In this document: in pieces, positions 43,538-51,644 of the stretch
Layout of the letters: the number at the start of each line of letters is the position of its first letter
Position numbering within the stretch: position 1 is the first letter of the stretch
Assembly (NCBI RefSeq): GCF_001297705.1
Contig: NZ_LIRF01000006.1
Coordinates: 67,001-131,000, forward strand
DNA length: 64,000 nucleotides
Origin: Chryseobacterium sp. ERMR1:04
GTDB taxonomy: Bacteria > Bacteroidota > Bacteroidia > Flavobacteriales > Weeksellaceae
Direction of reading: 5' to 3'
The notes under the pieces: generated by a model
Database searches by the model: none
The model's input: only the letters and a program-made list of their open reading frames with translations
What the model was told of the DNA's origin: nothing
Program-made: the position numbers and the translations under genes

Positions 43538-45463
43538 TCAATCCTCAAACTTCCATCTCACAAAAGCTTCCATAGCTTCATATTCTGCCAGTCCTAAATC
43601 ATCATATGCTTTTGCCGTTTCCCGATTACGATCTTCGGCACGCTGCCAGAATTCACGTTGATCATCTCCAGGAAAAACAGCCCGGTCTTTCTGACTTTGA
43701 TGCTTGAAAATAGCATGTTTTTTTCTTTCCAATTCTTTTGGACTGATGGGAACAGCCATTTCTATTTCATGCGTTGCAAATTCATGCCATGCTCCACGAT
43801 ACATCCATAGCCAACAATCTTTTGCCCATTTTTCGGTTTTCCGTAAGTGTTCTAATGCTTTTAAAATAATATTGAAACAGACAATATGCGTTCCGTGGGG
43901 ATCTTCGAAATCTCCGGCGGCGAAAACCTGATGAGGTTGTACTTCTTGAAGTAGTTGTATGGTTAATTCGATATCCAAATCGGTCACCGGATTTTTTTTA
44001 GTTTTTCCACTTTCATAAAAAGGAAGCGACTGAAAATGAATATGATCATCATTTAAACCACAATAACGAGCCGCAGAAATTGCCTCACCCTTTCTAATCA
44101 GCCCTTTAGTGGTTTGTATCTCAGGAGTATCTATCTGATTGGGCTTTTTCTGATCAATAAATGAGCGCATATTTTGATACAGTTCTTTTAGTTTTGTACT
44201 GTCTATCCCCATTTTTTCGTTAAAATCAACATTAAACTCCATAAAACGTAATGCATCATCATCCCAAACAGCGGTGTTTCCGGAAGTTTGATAGGCAACA
44301 TGAACATCATGTTTTTGATCTACCAGCCGCATAAATGTTCCACCCATCGAGATAACATCATCATCGGGATGTGGTGAGAAAATGACCACCCGCTTTTGGG
44401 AAGGTTTAGCTCTTTCGGGGCGTTGAGAATCATCAGCATTGGGTTTTCCACCGGGCCAGCCTGTAATGGTATGTTGTAATTTATTAAAGATATGAATGTT
44501 GATATTGTAAACAGGTCCTTTTTCGGTGGCTAGCTGGGCCATTCCATTGTTGTTGTAATCTTCTTCAGTTAATTTTAATATAGGTTTTTGTAAAATATTG
44601 GCTAACCAGATTACTGCTTTGTGGATCAATTCATCTGTCCAGATACAGTCTTTTACTTGCCAGGGAGTATCAAATCGGGTAAGCTCTGAAGCTGCAGGTT
44701 GATCCAGAATAAACTCTACATTGTTGGATAACTGAAGATAGGTCGCAGGAACTTTTCCGGAAATATTTCCTTCGATAGCTTTTTTAATAATGGAAGCTTT
44801 TTTACGGCTCCAAGCCATCAAAATAATTTCTTTAGCTTTGAAAATAGTTCCAATTCCCATCGTGATTGCCTTTGTTGGAACAAAACTTTTTCCACCGAAA
44901 TCTTTTGCGGCATCTCTGCGGGTAAGATCGTCGAGTGTGACCAAGCGAGTCCCCGAATTGGGAGCAGAGCCAGGTTCATTAAAACCAATATGTCCGGTTC
45001 GGCCAATTCCTAGGATTTGGATGTCTAACCCGCCCCAATCTGCTATTCTTTTTTCATATTGTAAGCAGAAATCAGGAATGTCTTCAAGTGCTAATGTACC
45101 ATCCGGAATATGAATGTTGCTTTTTTCAATATCAATATGGTCGAAAAGATTTTCATTCATAAAGGTGACATAGCTCTGTGATGCATTAGGCTGCATGGGA
45201 TAATATTCATCAAGATTAAAAGTGATCACATTTTTAAAACTTAAACCTTCTTCTTGATGGAGTCTTACGAGCTCGTTATAAACTGCAATTGGAGTAACGC
45301 CGGTAGCTAAACCTAGTACTGCAAAAGTATTTTCTGACTGTTTTTTCTTTATTATATCTGCAATCCGATGTGCGATAGTAATGGATGCAATTGTTGGATT
45401 TTCGAAAACACGAACAGGTAATTTTTCAAAACGAGTTTCTTCAAGCAAGTTTAATTTTATCAT
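43538..45463 (-). CDS. nagB: Glucosamine-6-phosphate deaminase fused to PIG-L/LmbE-type deacetylase domain
   Basis: A 641-residue two-domain protein. Residues about 15-265 are NagB: AVLGLATGVTPIAVYNELVR, FNLDEYYPM and LGIGRTGHIGFNEPGSA carry the catalytic Asp, Glu and His. Residues about 365-600 form a PIG-L fold with the zinc motif FSPHPDDDVISMGGT. NagB converts glucosamine-6-phosphate to fructose-6-phosphate and ammonia; the appended domain may deacetylate N-acetylglucosamine derivatives, giving a bifunctional enzyme. Such fusions are common in Bacteroidota. Its stop lies 42 bp from the pcrA terminator region and it is transcribed toward it. Confidence 0.92.
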   Translation of the reverse strand: MIKLNLLEETRFEKLPVRVFENPTIASITIAHRIADIIKKKQSENTFAVLGLATGVTPIAVYNELVRLHQEEGLSFKNVITFNLDEYYPMQPNASQSYVTFMNENLFDHIDIEKSNIHIPDGTLALEDIPDFCLQYEKRIADWGGLDIQILGIGRTGHIGFNEPGSAPNSGTRLVTLDDLTRRDAAKDFGGKSFVPTKAITMGIGTIFKAKEIILMAWSRKKASIIKKAIEGNISGKVPATYLQLSNNVEFILDQPAASELTRFDTPWQVKDCIWTDELIHKAVIWLANILQKPILKLTEEDYNNNGMAQLATEKGPVYNINIHIFNKLQHTITGWPGGKPNADDSQRPERAKPSQKRVVIFSPHPDDDVISMGGTFMRLVDQKHDVHVAYQTSGNTAVWDDDALRFMEFNVDFNEKMGIDSTKLKELYQNMRSFIDQKKPNQIDTPEIQTTKGLIRKGEAISAARYCGLNDDHIHFQSLPFYESGKTKKNPVTDLDIELTIQLLQEVQPHQVFAAGDFEDPHGTHIVCFNIILKALEHLRKTEKWAKDCWLWMYRGAWHEFATHEIEMAVPISPKELERKKHAIFKHQSQKDRAVFPGDDQREFWQRAEDRNRETAKAYDDLGLAEYEAMEAFVRWKFED

Positions 45464-45673
45464 ATGATGTGTATTTAAGAGTAAATATAATAAGTTATTG
45501 TGGTTTAAGAGTCAATGTTTTATAGATTTGAAGCCTTCTTTATGTAGAATTTAGGATTGAATAAATTTCATGATATAGAAAGATGATTATTGTTAAAAAA
45601 GTGATAAATTAATGATGTTTAACTTTAAAATATATTGATGATTTTAATGATGTAATATTTTTTTGTAATTTTA

Positions 45674-45694
45674 AGTCTACTGATTTTGTAGACT
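45674..45694. promoter_or_regulatory. Palindromic operator candidate over the -33 box
   Basis: AGTCTAC (45674-45680) and GTAGACT (45688-45694) are 7 bp inverted arms with a 7-base loop; the right arm overlaps the TTG of the promoter at 45686-45715. Confidence 0.5.
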
Positions 45695-45715
45695 AATAAA
45701 TATGTTTTACATTTG
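45686..45715 (+). promoter_or_regulatory. Promoter of the first TonB-dependent receptor gene
   Basis: TTG (45686-45688), a 19 bp spacer and TACATTTG (45708-45715). The upstream in-frame ATG at 45702 lies within the spacer, so 45762 is the proper start. Confidence 0.75.
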
Positions 45716-45761
45716 CTCCTCTAAAAAACATGAATCATTAATCAATTATTTCAGAAAGTGT

Positions 45762-48494
45762 ATGAAAAATAAAACGACAATCTTTTCAGCTTCGGTTCTA
45801 TTTTTTTTAGGAACCTATACATACGCGCAACAAAAAGATACCGTGAAGACAGCGGAGGTAGAAGAAGTGGTAATTTTAGGATCAAGAAGCGGGGCAAGGT
45901 CTAAAGTAGACAGTCCGGTTCCTGTAGATGTATTTAATATTAAAGAATCTTCTGTAATTCTTCCACAAACCAATATATCACAGATTTTAAATGCAGTGGC
46001 TCCCTCATTTACGTCTACTATTCAAACGAATGCAGACGGAACAGACCATTTGGATCCTGCTCAGCTAAGAGGCCTTGGTCCGGATCAGGTCTTGGTTTTG
46101 GTGAATGGGAAAAGAAGACATACTTCAGCGTTGGTGAATGTTAACGGATCACCGGGAAGAGGAAGCGTAGGAACAGATTTAAACTCAATTCCATCGTTTG
46201 CATTAAACAGAATTGAAGTGTTACGAGACGGAGCTTCTGCTCAATATGGCTCGGATGCGATTGCAGGAGTTATTAATTTAGAACTTAAAAGAGATACCGG
46301 AAAATTAACCGGACAGGTAAGTTACGGAGGTAATCTAACGCCAACAGCTAATGATCATACCGGAGATTTTGACGGGCAGAATATTCAGGTCGATCTTAAT
46401 TACGGAAATAAAATTGGCAAAAAAGGTGGTTTTTATAACATTACGTGGACTTCACAATTCAGAAATCCAACATACAGAGCGGGAACAGAAAGTGGAACGA
46501 TTTACAACGCTTATAACGCGATAGAACAACGCGCATTGAATAATGGCGTGAATCTTTCTTCTCTTTTTACCAACATTGGAAGTACACCCAACTCTCAGCA
46601 AATTGTTAATTCTATCCATCAATATGCGCAGGGCGTAAGCTATTTTAATGCAACACAGCAGTCAGCAATACAAAATGCAAATACAATTCAAGATGTAAAA
46701 GACGCCAGTGGAAATGTTATCCAACAAGGTCTTCAATCTTTATTGAATTTTGATGTAACGAATAATGAACTAGCCTACAGAGGGCAGGATAGAAAAGATT
46801 TCAACATGCAGGTAGGGCAATCTAAACTAACTAACAATCAGCTTTTTGCTAATATAGAAATTCCTATCAATGACAATTGGAAAGTGTATACTTTTGGAGG
46901 ATACAGCTATAGACATGGTACTTCAGGAGGTTTTTACAGAAGACCCAATCAAAGCAGAACTTTTACCGGACTATATCCCAACGGATATTTACCACAAATC
47001 GGGACCAATATTCAGGATCTTTCATTGGCTGCGGGAATTAAAGGAAACTGGGAAGGATGGAATATAGATTTTAGCAATACTTTCGGACAAAACTCATTTG
47101 ATTATACCATTCAGAATACAGGAAATACATCGTTGAGATTTGCTTCTCCTAATGAATTTAGCGCAGGTGGGTTAAGGTTTTCTCAGAATACCATTAATTT
47201 AGATTTCTCTAAAAAATATGATGTCTGGAGCGGAATTAATATTGCTTTCGGAGCAGAACACCGATATGAAAACTTCAAGATCACAGCGGGAGAAGAAGCT
47301 TCCTATGCAACGTATGATGTGAATGGAAATGTTTGGAATAATACCACTCAAAGACCGACAGATTTCTTCGGAAATGTTTTAGCAGGAGGTTCGCAGGTTT
47401 TTGGAGGTTTCAGACCTGAAAATGCGGTGGATAAAAACCGACAGTCAGTTGCGGGATATGCAGATGTTGAATTCAACTTTACAGATTGGTTGTTGGTAGA
47501 TGCTGCAGCGAGATATGAAAACTATTCTGATTTTGGTTCTACTTTTAATTATAAATTAGCTTCCAGAGTTAAATTAGATAAAAACTTTAACTTGAGATTT
47601 GCAGGATCTACAGGCTTTAGGGCTCCCTCAATTCATCAGATATATTATAATGTAACGTCTACCTTATATACAAACGGACAACTTATGGAAGTGGGAACTT
47701 TCAGCAATGATTCTGAAATTGCAGAACGTTTTGGAATTCCAAAATTGAAACAGGAGACTTCTAAGTCCGGAAGTGTAGGGTTTACCTATAAAGTTCCTGC
47801 CGCTAATCTAACATTTACGGCAGATGGATATTTCACAAGAATTGATAATAGAATTGTATTAACAGATCAATTCACCGGGCCGTTGGTAAATGCTTTAGGC
47901 GTAAACGGTGCTCAGTTTTTTGCGAATTCTATTGATACAGAAACGAAAGGCTTGGATGTGGTAATAACGCATAAAGCTAAATTCTCTGATTTTAAATTAG
48001 ATAATAACTTTGCGATGAATTTAAATGAAACACGTAAAGTGGGAAGCACTCATACCTCACCGAAGTTGGAAAGTTTAGGATTAGAAAACACGTTCTTTTC
48101 AGAAAAATCAAGAGTGTATTTAGAAGAATCGGTTCCTCGTGTGAAGGCTAGTTTGTCACACAATCTATCTTGGAAAAATGCTACTTTTTACTTACGAAAT
48201 ACATACTTCGGAAAAGTAACCGGAGCTGATATTGTAGATGCTAATGGAGATGGAATTGTGGGTCCGAATGAACACCAGCAAATTACCGCCAAGATCATTA
48301 CAGATGTTTCTGTGGTGTATCAGTTTACAAAAAATGTAGGACTTACGGTGGGGGTAAACAATTTATTTGATATTTATCCAACGAAAAACCTTCCGGTTTC
48401 TTCTAATAACGACCAATTTATCTATTCCCGTTCTACGTCACAGTTTGGGCAGAATGGAAGATACTTATTCTCAAGACTTAATTTCAATTTTTAA
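45762..48494 (+). CDS. TonB-dependent outer-membrane receptor
   Basis: A 910-residue receptor with signal peptide (MKNKTTIFSASVLFFLGTYT, cleaved after YAQ). The TonB box region EVEEVVILGSRSGARSKVDS precedes the plug (residues about 60-165), with LRGLGPDQVLVLVNGKRRHT and RIEVLRDGASAQYGSDAIAG. The 22-stranded barrel ends with an aromatic terminus (RYLFSRLNFNF), as needed for BAM insertion. It lacks a carboxypeptidase-like domain and a SusD partner, so it is a simple receptor, perhaps for a siderophore or other iron complex. The substrate is not defined. A palindrome over its promoter implies regulation. Confidence 0.93.
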   Translation: MKNKTTIFSASVLFFLGTYTYAQQKDTVKTAEVEEVVILGSRSGARSKVDSPVPVDVFNIKESSVILPQTNISQILNAVAPSFTSTIQTNADGTDHLDPAQLRGLGPDQVLVLVNGKRRHTSALVNVNGSPGRGSVGTDLNSIPSFALNRIEVLRDGASAQYGSDAIAGVINLELKRDTGKLTGQVSYGGNLTPTANDHTGDFDGQNIQVDLNYGNKIGKKGGFYNITWTSQFRNPTYRAGTESGTIYNAYNAIEQRALNNGVNLSSLFTNIGSTPNSQQIVNSIHQYAQGVSYFNATQQSAIQNANTIQDVKDASGNVIQQGLQSLLNFDVTNNELAYRGQDRKDFNMQVGQSKLTNNQLFANIEIPINDNWKVYTFGGYSYRHGTSGGFYRRPNQSRTFTGLYPNGYLPQIGTNIQDLSLAAGIKGNWEGWNIDFSNTFGQNSFDYTIQNTGNTSLRFASPNEFSAGGLRFSQNTINLDFSKKYDVWSGINIAFGAEHRYENFKITAGEEASYATYDVNGNVWNNTTQRPTDFFGNVLAGGSQVFGGFRPENAVDKNRQSVAGYADVEFNFTDWLLVDAAARYENYSDFGSTFNYKLASRVKLDKNFNLRFAGSTGFRAPSIHQIYYNVTSTLYTNGQLMEVGTFSNDSEIAERFGIPKLKQETSKSGSVGFTYKVPAANLTFTADGYFTRIDNRIVLTDQFTGPLVNALGVNGAQFFANSIDTETKGLDVVITHKAKFSDFKLDNNFAMNLNETRKVGSTHTSPKLESLGLENTFFSEKSRVYLEESVPRVKASLSHNLSWKNATFYLRNTYFGKVTGADIVDANGDGIVGPNEHQQITAKIITDVSVVYQFTKNVGLTVGVNNLFDIYPTKNLPVSSNNDQFIYSRSTSQFGQNGRYLFSRLNFNF

Positions 48495-48523
48495 ATATTT
48501 CTTTAACTGTCTATTATTATTTG

Positions 48524-48553
48524 AACGGGTTCCTTTATGGGAATCCGTTTTTT
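48524..48553 (+). terminator. Terminator of the TonB receptor gene
   Basis: AACGGGTTCC (48524-48533) pairs with GGAATCCGTT (48540-48549, one G-T pair), followed by TTTT. Confidence 0.75.
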
Positions 48554-48666
48554 ATTGATCAAAAAAGATTTCATTTTAAAGGGCTAAAATATTGAAAGTT
48601 GAACTATTTTTGCTGACCATTAAAAACAACACAACAAATAATGAAAAATATAAATTTTTACTAAGA

Positions 48667-49434
48667 ATGGGAACTTTTTATAACAATGCGGTATGTGATA
48701 TCTACATGGGGAAGGGTGCTGGCGCAAAGCTGATGCAGGATATTAGGAATGCGAAAAAAAATGTAAAGATTGTATCTCCCTATCTTTCTCCTTTTTTAAT
48801 TAAAGAATTGATTACTCTTCATTCCAAAGGAATCAACATTAAGCTTATTACAAGTGATGAGATTGAAGATTTCTATGGATATGAAAAGAATATTCATAAG
48901 CTCATCATTCAAAATAAACACATTGACGAAGAAGCAAAAGAAAAAAGAGATAATTTGGAGAGTTTATCAGGAACTCTACTTTTTGCAATGATCGGACTGG
49001 CGATTGTCTTATTTCCGTTACTATATCTTCTAAAAGATTTGAAATACGCATTGGGTTTTATTGTTGTTATTTTAATGTTTTTTGCGAGAGATCAAGTGGT
49101 CAAAAAAATTAAAAACACCAAAGTGTATCACTACACCTATAAGCAGTTATTTCCTTTCAAGGTTTTTGTTTCGCCTAATAATGGCAATTCTTTCAACAAA
49201 ACTTTTATCCACAGTAAAATCTACGTTATAGACGATGAAATTGCGTATTTAGGTTCCCTTAATTTTACAGGAAGTGGAGTAAAGGAAAATCACGAAACAA
49301 GAATAAGAACCACAGATATCAATGCGGTTCATAAAATTATAGAGGAAGTCAAGGAATTATTTTTTAATTCAAATTTAGCCGAAAGAGATATCCAGTTTTG
49401 GGGAAGCCAGTTGTATGAAGAGTTAGAAAATTAA
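48667..49434 (+). CDS. Phospholipase D-like domain protein with two internal membrane helices
   Basis: About 255 residues from the ATG at 48667 (a TTG start at 48592 is possible and would add 25 residues). The C-terminal half has one complete HKD motif, HSKIYVIDDEIAYLGSLNFT, then the SGVKENHETR segment. The N-terminal half has the strand NVKIVSPYLSPFLIKELI, where a first HKD would lie but His and Lys are absent. Two hydrophobic segments (about residues 105-150) split the domain. Members with one HKD act as dimers, e.g. nucleases of the Nuc type or phospholipases. Catalytic role unproven. Confidence 0.75.
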   Translation: MGTFYNNAVCDIYMGKGAGAKLMQDIRNAKKNVKIVSPYLSPFLIKELITLHSKGINIKLITSDEIEDFYGYEKNIHKLIIQNKHIDEEAKEKRDNLESLSGTLLFAMIGLAIVLFPLLYLLKDLKYALGFIVVILMFFARDQVVKKIKNTKVYHYTYKQLFPFKVFVSPNNGNSFNKTFIHSKIYVIDDEIAYLGSLNFTGSGVKENHETRIRTTDINAVHKIIEEVKELFFNSNLAERDIQFWGSQLYEELEN

Positions 49435-50462
49435 TTAGCTTTCTTTTGCGAAACAATAAAATCCACCATTTCATCATTTATTTGGTGGACGTATGTTTTA
49501 TCAGTTGTTCCAAACCCATGGATGCCATCTTTTACAATGATCAAAGAATTCTGAACGTTGGCTTTTTTCAGCTTTCTGCTTAGCTTTTTAGATTGTTGTA
49601 ATGGGACTACTTTATCTTTATCACCTTGTACAATTAAAGTAGGAACGGCAGTGTCAGCGTAACTTACAGGAGATAGGGTTTTGAAATTTTCTACTACTTT
49701 TCTTTTGTCTTTTTTAATATCATATCCGGAAATTCCATCAATCAGATTTTCTCTTAAAGTCACGATTTTATCTGAAAATATCAATCCAATAAAATATACC
49801 GGAACTTTGCCGATGCGGGTATGCAAAAGGGTATTAAGATCAGCCGGTCCATAATTATCAACAACATAGTTTACTTTCGCAGAATAATTTGAAAGCTCAG
49901 GACTTCCGACGAATTCATTATCTTGGCTATAAGCAGCCAACATAGAAAGATGAGCACCTGAGGAGGTTCCAAAAAATCCAATATTATTGGTGTCGAAATT
50001 ATACTTTTCTGCATTTTTTCTTACCCATCTTACGGCATCTTTGGTGTCCTGAAGAGGAAGAGGAAAGTGAATATCTTTGTCGAGTAATGTATAATTAATA
50101 GCAATGACGGCATATTTCTTTTCAACCAGCTTTAGAAACATATCTTCAATATAGGTTTCAGAGCGTATGGTTTTATCTCCTTTTACCCAACCACCTCCGT
50201 AGACATAGATAACGACAGGAAGTTTCTCTGTTGAGGTATCTTTTGGAGTATAGATATCCAACGCCATGGAATTTCCCTTTTCATTGGTTTTGTAGATGAT
50301 GTTTTCGAAAACTTTAGTCTTTTCAGATAACAAAGTACTTTTCCCGGTTTTGGGTTCAAATACAAACTGAGAAAATCCTAACGTAGGTAAACTTAAAAAT
50401 AAAACAAAAAACAGGTTTATTGAAAACCTGTAGATTGATATGCTGTTCGATGATGATTTCAT
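49431..50462 (-). CDS. Exported alpha/beta-hydrolase (esterase, BD-FAE-like)
   Basis: A 343-residue protein with an N-terminal hydrophobic signal (INLFFVLFLSLPTLGFSQF). The oxyanion motif VIYVYGGGWVKGDK (HGG-like), nucleophile elbow GFFGTSSGAHLSMLAAY, acid QGDKDKVVPLQ and His GIHGFGTTD form the expected triad. It is an esterase or lipase-like enzyme in the periplasm, substrate unknown. Its stop overlaps that of the convergent PLD-like gene by 4 bp. Confidence 0.9.
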   Translation of the reverse strand: MKSSSNSISIYRFSINLFFVLFLSLPTLGFSQFVFEPKTGKSTLLSEKTKVFENIIYKTNEKGNSMALDIYTPKDTSTEKLPVVIYVYGGGWVKGDKTIRSETYIEDMFLKLVEKKYAVIAINYTLLDKDIHFPLPLQDTKDAVRWVRKNAEKYNFDTNNIGFFGTSSGAHLSMLAAYSQDNEFVGSPELSNYSAKVNYVVDNYGPADLNTLLHTRIGKVPVYFIGLIFSDKIVTLRENLIDGISGYDIKKDKRKVVENFKTLSPVSYADTAVPTLIVQGDKDKVVPLQQSKKLSRKLKKANVQNSLIIVKDGIHGFGTTDKTYVHQINDEMVDFIVSQKKAN

Positions 50463-50485
50463 AGGATATTTTTTGAGAGAGTTGA

Positions 50486-50869
50486 CTATTTTACTAATTC
50501 CTCAAAAAGTTTACCAAAAGTCTTTTCTAAGTCTTTAGATTTTCCAGGATGAGGTCTTGATGTTTGTACAACAGAACTTCTCACGGCTGTTAACCAACGG
50601 AAACGTTCAGGAATTTCTAATTGAGCGATTGGTCCTCCATCTTTATCACCGTGTGCTATTTTTTTGAAACTTTCCAGATTTTGAATGAGATCTTCATAAT
50701 CCAGTTTGCTGTGCATCAGTTTAAATTTATCCGGACATAGATAATATTCCATTCGGATAAACTTTTCTTTTTTTGAAAATAAAGCAAGTCCGATGTTGAA
50801 AAACTCTTCTCTTTCAACCTTTGGCACCAAGCGTATTACGGCGTATTCGTATATTTTATCCTCTTGCAT
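50486..50869 (-). CDS. DUF3037 protein, partner of HipA-like kinase
   Basis: A 127-residue protein matching the DUF3037 family: YEYAVIRLVPKVEREEFFNI near the start, GLALFSKKEKFIRM, and IAHGDKDGGPIAQLEIPERF in the centre. It has no signal peptide. Its start codon lies within the end of the HipA-like gene (14 bp overlap), so the two are translationally coupled. The family is usually found with such a kinase gene; whether it is a substrate, inhibitor or antitoxin is not known. Confidence 0.85.
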   Translation of the reverse strand: MQEDKIYEYAVIRLVPKVEREEFFNIGLALFSKKEKFIRMEYYLCPDKFKLMHSKLDYEDLIQNLESFKKIAHGDKDGGPIAQLEIPERFRWLTAVRSSVVQTSRPHPGKSKDLEKTFGKLFEELVK

Positions 50870-51629
50870 TTTTCGCTTCGTTTATAAAGATTTGAGAATT
50901 TTCTAATCGTGTTTTCAAAAAGTTGAAATAGATCTCACGAATTTCTTCCGGCGTTTCATCGGCGTCATTCCAATGCAACCAGTCTTCAGGAATCAAGTTA
51001 ACGATTTCTCTGAAAACAGTATCATTTAAAACTTCCTTAGCAAAAGTGTCAGCTTCATCAAGCATTTTCGCCTGTGGAAGCAATACGTGGTCTTTCACAT
51101 ATTTGAAAGGTGTTTTTGCAGCAGTATCAAAATTCTGCCATGAATGGTGAAAATAGAAAGAAGCCCCGTTATCAATAACCCATAATTCTTTATGCCACAT
51201 CAAAAGATTGGTATTTCTAAAAGTACGGTCTATATTGGTGATAAAAGCATCCAGCCAAACTATTTTTGAAGCCAAAAGAGGATCAATTTTTACGCTAGGA
51301 TCATAAGCAATGGATTCGGAAAGGTAATGCAATCCTAAATTCAATCCTTCTGAAAACTTCAACAGATCCTGAATTTCTTCATCCGCTTCCGTTCGTCCAA
51401 AATCAACATCAAGATTCACAAAAACCAATTCAGGAATTTGCAGCCCTAAAGCTTCGGTAATTTTCCCTCCCAAGAGTTCTGAGATCAACATCTTTACCCC
51501 ATGACCTGCGCCACGGAATTTCAGGACATATTTAAAATCATCATCAGCTTCTGCCAAAGCCGGAAGAGAACCTCCTTCGCGAAGTGGCAGAATATAACGC
51601 ATTACAGTTACTGTTCTTAAATCCAACAT
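50856..51629 (-). CDS. HipA-like kinase domain protein
   Basis: A 257-residue protein of the short HipA family. A probable ATP-binding Lys is in KYVLKFRGAG (Lys37), a helix-C-like Glu in ISELLGGKI (Glu51), the catalytic loop is DAFITNIDRTFRNTN (residues 127-141; Asp134 and Asn139) and the metal motif is VIDNGASF (Asp153). Classical HipA phosphorylates glutamyl-tRNA synthetase and causes persistence, but the short form lacks its N-terminal domain. It is paired with DUF3037 and no HipB-like HTH gene is adjacent. On the minus strand TATTTTTG (51641-51634) ends 4 bp before the ATG. Confidence 0.82.
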   Translation of the reverse strand: MLDLRTVTVMRYILPLREGGSLPALAEADDDFKYVLKFRGAGHGVKMLISELLGGKITEALGLQIPELVFVNLDVDFGRTEADEEIQDLLKFSEGLNLGLHYLSESIAYDPSVKIDPLLASKIVWLDAFITNIDRTFRNTNLLMWHKELWVIDNGASFYFHHSWQNFDTAAKTPFKYVKDHVLLPQAKMLDEADTFAKEVLNDTVFREIVNLIPEDWLHWNDADETPEEIREIYFNFLKTRLENSQIFINEAKNARG

Positions 51630-51644
51630 GACGCAAAAATAAGG

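Noticed and set aside
50400..50430. Hairpin AACAGGTTT/AAACCTGT at the start of the 49431-50462 hydrolase gene
   Set aside because: It lies inside the signal-peptide coding region with no T-run, so it is more likely coincidental than a terminator.
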